From NCBI GenBank assembly GCA_013433145.1, contig CM024174.1:3558336-3622335 (forward strand): 64,000 nucleotides of DNA, in the 5' to 3' direction. The notes under the pieces are model-generated. The model had not been told where the DNA came from, did no database searches, and saw only the letters and a program-made list of their open reading frames with translations. A program made the translations under genes and the position numbers. Numbering within the stretch: the stretch's first letter is position 1; the number at the start of each line of letters is the position of its first letter. This stretch comes from Ascaris suum. Taxonomy: Eukaryota > Nematoda > Chromadorea > Rhabditida > Ascarididae. Positions 1 to 13,878 of this stretch are shown here, one piece after another.

Positions 1-2273
1 TACAAGACTTTCTGTTATTGTAATCCATGATAGAAGCGATTGCATCCGTTCTTCTATCGCGTCATTGATGCTCCAAATCTGAATAAATGATAAGTTATAC
101 AATTTTGCATAAATTAAAATTGCTAATAAAAATATATTAGCACATCAAAAGCTTTCAAGTAAATTCGCCTTAATTATCGGCGAGCAAACGTTCCCGACAA
201 AACGGCGATAACGTTTTCGCTGCATAACGCAACAGATGAGATGACGAGTGGAAAGGGGAGGAGTAGGAGCATGCAGTAAACAAAAAGGGAGTAATGGATC
301 TCATTTCTTCGGGAGGTGGGAGCCGAACGAATCACCAAAGGGGATTTCATGTTGCACGGGAAATGAGCAAAGGGAAAACTGATGGAAACCCATGAAATGC
401 AGTCAAGAGATGATGCACTCGCAACGTTCACAAATGACAGCTCGGAGGCAATGTTCGATATTTATGCGACAGCTGCCGAGAAATGCACACAAATTAATTA
501 CAAAAAGATTGACAAATAGATGTTGGATGGGCATCTAGCTGGCACTTCCATGTAGCCATCCTTCACTGATGTTCATCGACATGACGTTGCGGCAGACAGG
601 GGAGAGCGGACAAGAGAGAAAAGCAGACAGAGGAAGAGAGAGAAAGAAAAAAGATTGATGGGCTTTCAAATCGTTTATTGTGAACATAGCAATAAAAAAT
701 TTTAAAAAGCAAGTTTTTTTTTCCTCGAAAAAAAATCCCAACAGTGAATTTTTCATGAAATAAGATCTTAAATTCTCGAGAAATTTTGTGAATTCCAACC
801 ATTTCCAGGAATTTAATTGAAATGGTTACAGTTTTCAATTCATCAAAGGCACATAATCGAACATTCTTTTTTTTCGAATTTCCCAAATATTCGAAATTCA
901 AATCCTCTGATATAAAAATGATCGAACATAAAATGAAAAAATTTTCTACCATATGGGTGTGTCAGATTGATTTCACACATTAAAACAATTGTTAGTGCTT
1001 AGAGTCAAAACCTTATATTACCAATACGGAAACACAAATGAGTCTGAACGTGTTCTACTATTTCCAGCTCTCATCTTAATTTCGATCCCCTTTAACGTCA
1101 TATCAGTTTACTAGTATGCAAAACTCGTTAACGAAACAGACCGATTGACCGATCACGGTAATGATTCCTCGCTCAGTGTAACAACTCCCGGAATTGGTCG
1201 TTCTCATCCCGAAATTTGTGAATTCCTGAAATTCTTAGACCATCATCTGCGAATCGCAACGTTTAGTTGAACTCAGCGAAAGATATTTAGCGACACATTT
1301 CACGTAGGGAATGCGAGTGAAGAACCGTGTTTGACGACTGCTTCTCTTTTGTGTAATAATTTGAAAATGCCCATTAGGGAAAAACATACAAGGATACACG
1401 AAGGGGATCACGTTCTATAGAAACACAAGTCAAAATATGATTTCTAAAATATATGAAGGAACAAGTGGAAATAATGACTGATTGAAGCAGGTACCCAAAC
1501 AACTGAAAGATAGCTAAGTCGCAACAAATCAGCGGAGCTGACTCAGAAGGCCACAGTTTGATAGCCCTCAAGAAAACCCTGCACCACTTCGAGTATATCC
1601 GTTATCACTCCAATGAGAAGCTGTAGAAACTCCTCACAGAATTTAGAAACATATCTACTACACTAACGGTAGAAAAAGAGAGAAATCTTAGAACTGGAAA
1701 GCATGCTAGTTCGAAACGAACAGGAAGTTGAACAATTCTAGATGAAAGACGCGCAATGGAAGGAGGTCAGCAAAGGGGGCAAGACGGTGGAAGAACGCTT
1801 GAAGCGATGCTGTCGGAAGCGATCGTCGTCGAGCCCGTCGGGAGAGCATTGCCCCAAGTCATGCTAATCGGCTTCATAATTGACGGATGACGACCACAGC
1901 AAAAGCGATGGCGCTTAACGTGCACAAACGAATTTATTTCTTCGCTAGGACTCATTGCGTGAACATATAAATAAAAAATTTGAAAAATAAACAAATAAAT
2001 AAATAAAAAACATATTATATATATTCTAGAGATTATTCTAAACTAATTTTAACGTAATTATTTTCCGCAGCTTCATTACAGTTTCCGCAAACAAATAAAT
2101 AACATATCATAAATAAATAACATATTATATACTCTAGAGAAAAAATAAATAACAATATATAATAAATTTGAAAAATAAATAAATAAATAAATGACATATT
2201 ATATATATTCTAGAGAGATTTGAAAAATAAACAAATAAATAAACATAAATAAACAAATAAATAAAAATAACAT

Positions 2274-2340
<67 letters not shown>

Positions 2341-5125
2341 TTCTAGAGAAATAAATAAATAACATATTATATTCTAGAGATTATCTAGAGAGATAAGAGA
2401 TTATTCTAAACTAATTTTAACGTAATTATTTTCCGCAGCTTCACTACCCGATCATGAAGTGAGCTTGTCAGCTAATAGCTAAGGAAGGAAAGGAAAATCT
2501 TTTGGCCTTTGCGACAAAGAAATGAGGCGAAGTGCTTCAAGATCATTGAACAAACAAGTGAAATCCGCCACCCAGTTCATCTGTCTCTAATGAGGAAAAA
2601 GCAAGCAAAGTGATGACTATTTTTCAACCAGAAAATATTATCCAGGCTACTGTGACAATATTCAGAAATATCAGCAAAAGAGGATTTGATTGGAAAGGCT
2701 CTTACATTTGCTGTTTTGCAAGCCCGCCGTAATGGAACAGACAACTAGGCTATGTATCAATAAGTAGTTGAGCGAAGAAATTAATCGTATTGCTGCCTTC
2801 TTCGAGAATCGAGAATCAATATGACATGGAATCTGGTGTTGTATATGCTTTGCTAGGCTGTTGCCGAATGGCATCTTTAACAATTCCCTCATCAACTTTG
2901 ATTGGATTTAGCAAGATGAGTATTTTCATCGGGGAAGGAAACGGGATTCCATTATTACTTCTGAAAATTTCTTTACAGAAGGATGCGAAACGTTCCTATT
3001 TTAGCTAGCTAGCCTTTTTCGATAATTTCACCGCAGATGTCTCCCGTTGATTTTTAATTTTCCCCATTCAGATAAAAAAGGGTGGCGGTTTCCGGAACAA
3101 ATTGATCGCTTTGCATTGTTCTCAACCTACGTCAAGCGATTTTCTGAAACCCTTTTGAAGATTGTAAAAAAAAAAGCGATTCTCCTCTCACGATTTTTCT
3201 TATTCCTTCAATTGTAGTGGCAAGGCGCTGGAGGCAGTAATGCATAGAGCTGCGTAAGATTCGATGTCTTTGCAAATATACACATGTGTTGATCAGCTTT
3301 TTGATCACCTTTTTGACAGCGCTATGAATCGTTTACACAACTTCACGCTGTGGCAGCTCTCACGCTCGGCATCCAAATTTACCTATGTTAGTAAAGCATC
3401 CATCCCATGTCAATCATCGCGAAATGAATTCAAAACAGGTGGTTCAAGGAAGGTAGCAATTCGGAATCTACTACCGTAGTGATTTCCTTGTCAAAATTTG
3501 GTAACAACTCATTTTAGTTCTTGTTGCATTTTAGTTCTCCTACTTATTTCTAGTTAGTTGTTCTTCCGTCTTAGCTGACTGATAAAGCTTAAGAAGGTGG
3601 CTGTTTTCTGTGAACAGGCTGGAAATGGCAGAGCCCATGCCGCAGTTATCTGAGAAATATCGAACGTTAGAATCATCAATAATCGCAGAAGGACGACGGA
3701 GAGCGCATCAACTGTTCATGGTTTCATAAATTATGCCACTGTTGTGATTGTTGCAACTCGGCCTTCCATGATGTGAAATTAAACAAAATAGAACCCATGG
3801 GAACATAAAACAGTTTACTTAATCACCTTGAAACCAAAGCCTAAAAAATAAGATAAAGCATTTGCGTTTATGAAGTGAGCCTTAGTTAAAATCGATACTC
3901 GCATTTTCATACTACAGGTTTGGTGGGCATGAAATACGACTATAAGGCCACAGAATGAAAATAAGCAGTTGAGAGCTTTAACGTTCACCAGATCTTGCGC
4001 ATAGCGATCAAATTAGATGCGTCCTCTATAAGATCATGAGGTGGTTTTCAACTCTACAAAGAAAGTGAAATCGCAACTGCTCACATCTGCGACCGGAACT
4101 CGATCATGCCATGGCTTTTTCGCTCTCCATTTTTTCCATTATATGCAGACTGCTTTGAAAACGCGAGTCAGTGAACGTAAATAAACCAAAACATAATGCT
4201 GTGATTAATCACGGCACGTACTGCGCTATATTTCAGCAGTACTTTTGCACTGTCATCATATTTTCGAATTTTTGGATGCCAATAACATAAATATTTCTAC
4301 TTTAAGTAAAATTTTTGTCTTTGATGGTCTAAATTTGGATGGACAGAAAAAAATGCTCCAGATTTCTTTGCGAGGAGAATGCTATGCAATCTTCACCTGT
4401 TTCTACTTCGATAATTTAATCAATTTGGTATGATGTTCGCCTTCATTCACCATTGCTGTTCAGGCTCACGAAATAGACAACCATCGCACCCTCGCAAACT
4501 CACATACCTATCAGCCAATATGAAGACACATCCCTTAGCTAATTTTTTTTCGCCCGGGCATAGGACTGTGGAAAGATTTGGCCTTGTGCGGGGAAGATGC
4601 GGTCAGTGAATCAACGAATCGTCGGAGACAGCAAGGAAGAAATCGTCCTCTGCTTTGTAGGCGTGATGAATGGTCGATCTCACAGGGATGGATCGCTCTG
4701 TATATTTAGTGTGTCGTCGATCAGCTAACATCCCATGTGTGGAATCAAGCGCTCCCCCCTCTCTTCCACCCATATCTCGAGGTGTTCATGGCCTGAATGC
4801 GGCACGTACCATGCTCGTGAGTGCCAGGGGCGCCAGGGGCAACATTTCCCCTCTTCTCTTCCCTCTTTCTCTGCACCTTCCACAGATCTCTCTTATATCG
4901 TAGAAATTTAGCATAATTGAAGCCAATAAGCCAAACACCTATATTATTTTATTTCTAAGCAAAATACTGAACCATTATTTGGATGCCGAAGTGTACGGTT
5001 ATTTGTATAATGATATCGGATGCGTTCGGTCTCGTCTTCGGTCCGATCGCTGTGCATTCATCGCGCCGATTTTCCGAAGCGATGGCTGGCAGGCGTTCAC
5101 GCTGGCATATTGCGGCAATCACACG
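1..5125. other. No recognised gene; AT-rich with a simple-repeat cluster
   Basis: I found no exon chain with consistent splice phases in this stretch. Open frames are short and compositionally unlike proteins. The DNA is AT-rich except for about 4,560-4,880, where base composition is more balanced and several overlapping frames stay open after a 3' splice-like site at 4,563. That part could be an upstream exon or promoter of the gene starting near 5,126, but I could not join it in phase. The repeat cluster at 2.0-2.45 kb is listed separately. Confidence 0.4.
2029..2447. repeat. 51-bp direct repeat flanking an AT-rich array
   Basis: Positions 2029-2079 and 2397-2447 are the same 51-bp sequence with one visible difference (T versus C near the 3' end). 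Between them lie repeated ATAAATAA runs, several short units ending in TATTCTAGAG, and a (TA)n tract at about 2274-2340. The layout suggests local duplication of a short unit, or a degraded mobile element. No open frame or terminal inverted repeat was seen. Confidence 0.75.
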
Positions 5126-8100
5126 ATGGGTTCTACAGTGCGTGTCCCCCGTGCAACTTCTAAACGTTACGGTTCAGGCAGCCAGCGAGCCTCAGTAAGT
5201 CAACGAGTACAGTTGCTTACTTTACATTATGCGTGGCATATTCTATCAGATAAAAGTTAAATTATTCCTCGATGGAGAGCATGCTTCTTGATGCTTTGAT
5301 TTCTTTATTCTTTTATTCGGCTCTGTAAGTATACGAATATTGATGCTTATTGTAGCTGTGTTCAAGTAGCTGTTTCTGGAGGGAAAGGTTGGAGGAGGGG
5401 GAGGGACCTGAACGAAAGATTTTCTAATTTAAAAGAAAGCACTTCTAAGCAGCGGCGTCCAAACATCTTTCATCATTAGTTTGTTCTAACAAAGACAGGA
5501 ATGAAAGTAGTTGTATGAATGGTGTGCAAATAAAGATGCCGAAATTTCGGATTCGATTACCTGCTGAATACATATGGGAAAATTAAAATAAATGCATTAT
5601 ATTACACAAAAACTATAAGTACTGCACGCCATTTGTATCAAGCTTATAACTACTTCTACTTTGTACTGGTAGACTACTATTTAGCCCAGCACGCGTTAAG
5701 CTGATTTCGTATATCTTCACTCATGCGTCCTTTTTCATCTCTTAGCAAGATTTATGATTGAAGAGGGTCGTGCACCACAGAAAATATCTATGCATTTATT
5801 GCATTCACAACTTGTCCTCAGCGGCATCAATTCTACCATGGTGTCTCATGACGATTTGTGCGCAAGAATGCCGAAAGAAGATTCCGCTCAGATCTCTACA
5901 AATGAACTTATACTTGAAAAGGCGCAACAATAGGTATATATTTTGCAAGTGGAATTTTGCAAAAAAAAAAATGCAGAAAAACGTCACTAGCGTGATACCG
6001 AAAATGATACATAAATATGGATTACTATAGGAAAGTGCATCGTCAAGAAGCGATCGTACTTATGCAACAAGCAATACATCTATTGCAACAACAAGAAGAA
6101 CAAAACGACCCATATGCAAAACTGAAAAACGTTACTGGCATTACTTGCGTGATATTCGTCATGTTTTGCATATTATACACAGTATGGGATATTACGGCCC
6201 ATCTCTTCAATTGCATCCGCAATCCGACGCCCAATTATTTGCCCTCAAATCCTGACGTTTGTTCTTTTCAACGTATATTCATTGCAAATAATTACTGCAT
6301 TAAAATGTTACTTCTAGAACATACAGAGGAAACTAATATGCTTATGAGCTTTCTTTCATAATTTCTTATTAGTTTTCATTGCACACGAGCGTTTCGTTCG
6401 TCATCTAAGAGCAGTTACCATCTGTTGATTATTTCCAAATTGGTTGTCGCAGTTATTCCGATTGAGTGTGTACAAAACAGCACTCTTACGTCAGATGCAT
6501 GCCATCTACCCAGAGCAGATAACGACTTTTTGTACAGGTGATAAATATATTACAGGTACATCACGTTTTAGGCGTATGATGCCAATGAAGTTTCAAAAAA
6601 AGCAAAGAACTTTCCAGTTTGATAACATTCTGTTGCATACGAACAATAAATAGTGGGCAACGAGTATTCTCATACGTGGTATGTTTGGCTCTTGGGTAAC
6701 AGGCCTCTAAAAGCCTGCAATCAACAAATCCCCTCGCAGTGCAAATGAATCGAATTCAAGTGTAGCTTATTTTGATATACAGAGACATAGATATTTTTCA
6801 AGAATAATTCAACAATAGAAAATATTTCAGCAAAGAACTCGAAAGATTTCACGAAGCGAACAATTGGCAGAAATCGCAAAAGCTGTTAAAAACAAACGTT
6901 TAAAGAAAGATGATGCGACAGTTGATGAGCAATCCACATTCTTCATCCACATCGTCTGCAATCACCGTAAAGGTAGCTTTCTTTTTAAAGGTTGCGGATT
7001 TTAGCATCATCACAATCAAAGTCATATTACGGTGAATAGATCATTGAAAGTCTAACAAATCGAATAAGAATAAATCATCATTTCGACAACAGAAATTAGT
7101 ATGTGAAATCAACGATTCGTGAATTGTCCGAGACGAATGAAAGCAAAGAACTTCGAGAATTTCAGACGTGGGAAATTTTTGGGATGTTAGATAACACTGC
7201 AATTGATATATATCATCAGAATGGAATGTCACTTCTAACCGAATAAATAGATGCTTCGTTTCCTTGCTTGTATCATATTCCTTAGACACCGAAACACTGT
7301 AAGGCTTACTTGGACTTAGCCGTGCTTTTTTCCTTCATTTGCTGCATCGGCTTTCCAATGCGCTCTCCTTAGGATCTTACCATGTTTGGGACCCTCTTGA
7401 TAAGGATATTTCTGAACAGTCCATTTCGTTCTATTATTGAGTAGTAATTTAGAACTATGGACTATCGGAATGAATTAATGCACTGTTGCAATTGAAAGGT
7501 GGTCATTACAGTATCACCAGCCTTTTGCTGCATTAGCTACGAGCCTAATTATGAGCGTTGCAATTATTCAAGAAAGGTCATTTTGCTATCACTACCTTTC
7601 CAGCTCAAAACATGTAAATTTCGCATTTTCGCTAATGCTGCCTCCCTCTTCGTAGTAAGAATGATGCATTTGATTGTCGTGTGGCATCATTATCCAAGTA
7701 GATTTCATTTCGTACGAATAATAGGATTTCAGAAACATGGTCCACTCTCGGAACCACCATTAGACGATTTGATCAATACCGTTGAGAGGTGCGTTCTTCA
7801 TAAGTGATAAACCAGTTTTATCCTGAGGAAACAATTTGTTTCAATTATTAAATGGCGTCTCGTTGTGGCATCCCGACAAGGCTAGGCTACCGCACAACAC
7901 TGTGCCTATAAGGGGTTGGCACATAGGATTACTTCCAAAGCTGTAGAGTTGAAGCCAGCGCATATGTTGCATGATTGAGTAAACCGTTACTAGACAATTG
8001 TTGAACAATTCCTTCAATTCTCTTTGAGGATAAAAAGCACAGATACAAAAACATTTTTCAAGACCCGATCGACCTCGCAATTTCGACCAACTCAGTTACT

Positions 8101-11100
8101 TTTTCACCGGTTGAATCAACCCACGAACGGTTGATAGGGGATGAAAAAGTTCGCACGCTAGTGGTTTGACCATTCGTCAGAGACTAAATCTGAGGGGAAA
8201 TTTAGGAATGAGGAATGATTTCGATCGCTTGTCTTTCACACGATGAAAAAACACTAAGAAGATGAGATTCAGACAATTACAAAACTCCCGTAAATCAAGC
8301 CGTAAAAAGAAGAACTTCAAAAAGATGGGAAAAAGCGAACGCAGAGGAAAAAGAGACTCAGAACGGGCTTCTGCACTAAACAGCAACGCAATGAAATATC
8401 AGCAAAAACACAAAACTGCTCACCCATCAAGAAAACAAAATAACGGCAATCAATGGACTTTCTGACGTTTTCAATCTCATCCTTTTCTAATTTGCATGCT
8501 CCTTTTGTACGAAGAAAAATGCACTCTGTTTGCATTCTTTTACAGTATATTTTCGCACTGTATACTTAGTTCATTTGCATATGTAAGGAGTCGAATAGAT
8601 AGAGACGCTCATTTGTTGCAATGGTTAATTATTTTGTTAGAGCATCAATGCTCGCTTAACGACATCCGCTAAGAAACTGGATCCCAATCAGCTACAAATT
8701 GCGATTAGTTTATGTGGTCGATGATAGAAGCAGAAACCACGGTTAAGACGAATATTTGCGTCAATTGAATAAATGAGGAAAATGTTTCTCAATCATCATG
8801 TGAACTAATGTTCAAATGGAATTAAATCTGATCTATAGAAAGCGATGCGAATCTTTTCGATGCCCCATTGTAGTGCTTTAAACGTTCTACAACTCAAGCC
8901 GAACCTTATAATGTGTGTTATTCAACGTTTGACACTTCTCTCTTTTATCATAAAATTAAAGAACTCTAATAAAAATATATCGGTATCATTTCACATACGT
9001 TCAGTGATTGATTGATTTTAGAAGTCTTGCGTTAAAGTCGAATGGTCATGAAGCGAATGACAAACAAAAGCAAGGAGGTTTCGAGAAAAATTGTCATTTC
9101 TTAATATTTAAATCTTTAATTTTTCAACATTCAAATATTTGGGATCAAGCAAAAGCCTCTTTCTCATCAATATGCAAATTACAGCCACTCTATAAAAAAA
9201 CGAACATATCTAGAACAATTTCATTCGCTCTCCATTTACAAATTACCTTCAATTTACCTAACACTTCCTCAGTCCAAACGTATTGTCCTTTTTCTTCGTC
9301 TCTGCAGTGATGCACTCTTATAGCATTTTCTGTGTAAGTTGTTTTTAGTGCACGTTAGTGGTACGCAAGGCGCTCTAATTCTTTTACATATCGTAAAATA
9401 CTATCTATGCAATACGTTTGCATAGATTTTGGTGAATCATCGTCTAGTTGTCATCACTACTGCTATCATTGATGATTCACCAACTTTAGAGTAGAGTAAT
9501 TCAAAGATTTTAAGGGAACTTTGATTCAAAAACAAAACAGCAAAATAATGTTTGCAGGGCAGCATCGAATGAGTCAGCCACTTAGTCCTCGATCAGCCAG
9601 AAGAGTGAGTTCGCAAACAAAATTCATAAAGTTGTCGTCATTTTGCTGCAGAAATTGATATTATTCATATAGTTGTTTGAAAAAAAGTTTCCGAAATATT
9701 TGAAGAATATATCACCTCCAAATGCGCATATATTCCTCTCTAATTTATGCGTTAATAAATACTCACCGCCAGTCATGACACTAAAATTCGTCACCTATTA
9801 CTGTAACACAATTCCGCTCCCAAAAATAAAATCACACATCTTTTCTACTTAAAGCATGAAGGTCTTGTTCGATGAGCTGTTCATGAAAATGTCAATGAGC
9901 ATGAAGGTACTGTTCGACAATTTTCGAAATACGTATACGAACGAAGGGATATATTTAGTATCGTTCTTCCTCATCATCGAGCGATAGATCGCCCATTCCA
10001 AAAAGGCTTTCGTCTTCTCCAAACACTGCCCGAATTGTTTGCAGCCCGGTCGGAAAAGATGCCACAATGAGATATGGTAAGAAACATCATTTTCACACAC
10101 ATTAGACCATTCGTTAGATTGTAGGTCGTTAAATGATGGCTTGAAATAAAATAAAAAATTGCTAATCAAACAAAGGTATACCCCATTTTTTTCTCGTCAT
10201 GTTTTTTGTTCGTTGTTGAAGTTTTTTCATTTCATTTGAGACGTTGTTGACCGGCCGAAATGAGATAATGAATCTATTTTCTTATATGACATATTATTAA
10301 GAATTATAAATTTGAAATTTCTAAACTAAAAATGAATCGTTATTGATATCTGTCGATATTGTACTAACTTTTGACTTCAACTTTCATTCTAGGCATACAT
10401 TCATGATATAGTTATAGCGGCAGACCTAATAGGCATACTTTCCCACCTAGTCAATAAGTAGGATTACTTACAGTCATCTGGTACAAAAAATTTTACGAGA
10501 ATAGAGGAAATTATGGTAGAATTTTTGTAGAAGCTATAGCACAATAAGTGTGAAGAATATCGATTCGAAGCAAAGTTGGAAGTAAACTTCTATCTTAGTG
10601 CGGGTGCACCTCCATTTTTCATCACTGACCCTATTGGTGGAATCTGCTTAAAGGACCGGTGAAGATCTTTAAAAGAAAAGGACAATAAAGTCCTCTAAAT
10701 GACTTCATCTTAAACGTAAAAACAATGCATTTAACGCAGATGATGGAGAATTTATCCGCATTCCGCATTCGTACGAAGCATCGCTGCCACATTCACAAAT
10801 ATTCAGTTGATTTGATTAAATCAAACCGGATGTTTGTTACCGGATATGAATTCGTAAAAAAATTATATGTGCCAAAGATTGAGAAATTTTACAGTTTATT
10901 TTAAATTAATCAATAATCTCAACGCAGCATTTTTTCTTTCATCTTTATGTCTGCTAAACTGCATTCTAGAAATGTAATTTTTTTTGCATATGCATATTTG
11001 CATATTCTTTCCTGCAGTTATAATTCGCGAACTAATGAAAGGTTCGGCAGATACAATTTGTTTTCACATATCGTTTGCATTTTCCAATTCGATTCACTAG

Positions 11101-12938
11101 CTTTCGCATCAGCTATGAGTACTGAAAGTTCGTTCAAATTTGTAAACACAAATATTGCACAACGCCTAGTTGAGAGGAACCGCGTACTTCAGAGTGAGTC
11201 GTAGAGCGATCTATCTTGTGAGGAAATGCATTATTGGCCTCACTAATACGTTACACATCTACAACTCGTCGGTCTGACAAACTCAAGCTCACAAATGCAC
11301 TTAAGCTCTCAGATGTGAATCCATTTTTATTTGCAGGGCCAGCCGTATTCGGGAGATGGGTAGCCGATCGTTTTTACAATTTACTAGAGCAATATGCTTG
11401 CAAGATGCTGCACCAAGCAATGTTCAACATGCAAACAATATGATTTAATCATGAACCTTCATTATCCGGTGTGTAGCTGCCATATGGATATGAAAAATTG
11501 CGTTTAGAACCGAAAACTGAAGCTAATATGGCACCTATTCTTCCGCTTCATTCAATCGACGTCTATTGCGAAGAATGCCTTCCAAAGAACCGAATTCCAC
11601 ACGACTTCTACTGGAAAGGAGGAAAAGCCGGTTCGGCAAGTCATCAAAATTCATTACATTAAAATTAAACGACGTCGCATATATTCATAATATCCCATTA
11701 GCGACAAAAGATAATAACTCAGCCAGTAATGTAAGATTGAAATTGATGGTAGTAAAGAAGAGAAAAAAGAAGAAGCAATATGAGCATTTCCGCCATCAAT
11801 CGGCTACAATTGATAAACACCTATTTATGCGAGGAGAGAAGATAGATATATGGAGGATTTGAGTGGATGGTTACTGGAAGTTTCAAGATTTCGGTAGATA
11901 CCATTTTCATGCCCGCCTCCAGTTGTTCGCCATCTACCACTTTATTCTCTAATTGCAGCGGTTGCATGCAAAGGTCGCTAACGTTAAACATTTCAGTGTA
12001 CATCTAATCTTGTTTAATAATACCTCTTCATTGTTGTTGTTTCCGTCAAAATTCCCTCCCTTTCCATTGTCTATTAATGCGAAAATTCGTTAGAAGATCT
12101 TCATATTGCTGATTACCTTCGATGTATTGTGAAAGAAATAGGAAAAAAAGAAGGATGATTTTAGAATTACTCCAGACACTGTTGCTCCTGAAGAGTGGTT
12201 GGAAGGGTGGTAGGACTCCACGTGGGAATTTACATTTATTTGCAAGACTAAAGCCTTAAACCCTTATAGGTGAATTTCCTTCAATTTTCCCCAAAAATTC
12301 TTTCGTATCTGTCACTGCCGTACTTTGGGCTATGAGAATCAATCTCTCCGCTTTGTTTATAAGTTCTCGACAGTTTAATGTGACTGACCAATGGTAATTC
12401 AACCAAGCGTAACCGAAATATCATAACGTCGATGTTCTGCTCTTATCACAAGTGTTCTGCCTTACTCTTCTTTTACGTCTAAATGCTACCTTTCTTTCTT
12501 TTTTTTTACATTCTGCCAATGCAGAAATCGGTCGAAGATAAAGACGTATGTTGGTGTCTTTCAAAAGTGATCTTATCACACGACGGCGGAAGAATGAGAG
12601 ACAAAAACCGACAAAATAGACGAGGCGCATTGTTTTGCCCATTCAACAACAACTTTTTTATCAGGATATTATATAAACTTTTATCATATCATATCAGCAT
12701 TGCAAAAGCTATTATGTGCTTATTTCAGGTATTTTTGTCTGGTTCATTTCTTGAGTGGAAATCTTTAATCCCAATGCAAAAAACTAATAACGAAGGCGAG
12801 TGGTTAGCAAAAGTTGAGTTACTGCCGGGACATCACGAGTACAAGTTTATCGTCGATTCAAAGTGGAAAGTGGATGCGCTCAACCTACCAACGACGATCT
12901 CAAAAGAAGGTCATGTCACGCATATACTTCACCTATAG
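5126..12938 (+). CDS. Multi-exon gene with a C-terminal AMPK-beta-type glycogen-binding (CBM48) domain
   Basis: Proposed exons: 5126-5194 (ATG at 5126, donor GTAAGT), possibly a 10-nt exon 5685-5694, 5746-5933, 6031-6148, 6453-6537, 6618-6678, 6831-6966, 9558-9604, 9959-10076, 11113-11193, 11337-11359, 11477-11630 or -11639, 11702-11730, 11846-11973, 12165-~12204, 12525-12545 and 12729-12938. Phases agree from 6031 to the 12165 exon; the joins 5194 to 5746 and 12204 to 12525 are unresolved. The last exon encodes a CBM48/AMPK1_CBM fold: VFLSGSFLEWKSLIPM, then EWLAKVELLPGHHEYKFIVD, ending at a TAG. In AMPK beta this fold binds glycogen. Here the tryptophans of the first and third strands are kept, but the later Leu and Asn that contact sugar in AMPK beta appear as Glu and Thr. 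The roughly 450 residues upstream are Ser/Arg-rich with no domain I can name; a weak PTB-like stretch lies in the 6618-6966 exons. An in-frame TAG ends the 5746 exon (see findings). It is not an AMPK beta subunit, because it lacks the beta C-terminal domain. Confidence 0.6.
6967..9557 (+). other. Long intron of the CBM48 gene, no coding content seen
   Basis: The exon ending at 6966 (one base into a codon) and the exon starting at 9558 (two bases completing it) fit directly, so this 2.6-kb interval reads as one intron. Short open frames occur on both strands but none has flanking splice sites in matching phase. Confidence 0.45.
9403..9483. repeat. Two adjacent perfect hairpins in an intron
   Basis: Positions 9403-9412 and 9418-9427 form a perfect 10-bp inverted repeat (ATCTATGCAA) around a 5-nt loop. 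It is followed at once by a perfect 13-bp inverted repeat, 9429-9441 against 9471-9483 (TTGGTGAATCATC), with a 29-nt loop. Both lie in the 2.6-kb intron between the 6831 and 9558 exons of the CBM48 gene. Confidence 0.8.
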
Positions 12939-13051
12939 ACAACCGACGATACTAATATACCAGTAACGATGCACATGCTCAAACCAGCAAAACTTAAAAC
13001 TCTATGCAATCGTTGCTTAATTCATCATTCTATAATTCATGCTCTTTGTTG

Positions 13052-13057
13052 AATAAA
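13052..13057 (+). terminator. AATAAA poly(A) signal of the CBM48 gene
   Basis: A perfect AATAAA lies 114 nt after the TAG at 12936-12938, at a plausible 3' UTR distance, with a T-rich stretch following. Confidence 0.6.
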
Positions 13058-13878
13058 ATTTCTTCTTTTAAGTTTATACAAAGTTATTACAACAAAACGT
13101 TCAACCATTCGGATTCGTAAATGATATGTGCTTTGAAAGCATCTAATAATCGGAGAAGTAAATGTAAATGCGATGCGTGTGCACTACCAATATAAGTTAG
13201 TAAATCGTCCAAATACGGCCATACGTCGAAAAATCAGAAGCTTAGATAAATATTTCAGGAGAATATGAAACGCAAAGAAACTCATTGAAAACATTTATGT
13301 CCAAGTTGTACGAAATTAATTTCTTACAGCATCGACCAGTTTATCTCTTTTGCAACGAAACCATATGATAACCTATATGAAATTCAAAAAATTTCAAAAA
13401 AAACTACAATGAATTGCGAAAAAGTTGTTTTTTTCCAAACAAGTGCCAGCTCAGTTGTTTATTCATCTTGCGGCTTCAAGGCTTGCGCTGTACTTGCTGC
13501 TGCTAGTTGCAAACGTTATAATCGTTTTGATATACCTGATTCCGTATTGATGGAGTGAAATCTTCTCTTGATGTATTTTGGAAAATATTCGGATTGAACC
13601 TTTTAATCATTTATCACCCATCTGTGCATCCAAATCGCAAGAGATACTCCAATTTTTCAATGCTTAGTATTCTTTTCTATTGTTTCCGGAATCAGCGACT
13701 ACTTCTCTCAAAATGGATTCGTGCAGAACATTTGTGCAACATGAGATGCCGCACCACATTCACTCAACGTGGAGCATTTTCTCCTCAATTAGTCAACAAT
13801 TTCTCGATTCGCTATGTTCTAGCGAATCACCGAATTACGCCAAGCACTCATCTTGATTGAAATTTGCACTAGGCAGAA

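Noticed and set aside
6017..6361. 114-codon plus-strand frame over the 6031 exon
   Set aside because: Its second half is an out-of-frame hydrophobic reading. The frame that links in phase to the exons at 6453 and 6618 is a different one.
6703..6759. A coding-like segment (ASKSLQSTNPLAV...) between the 6618 and 6831 exons of the CBM48 gene
   Set aside because: It would require a 24-nt intron. The flanking exons already join in phase without it across a normal 152-nt intron.
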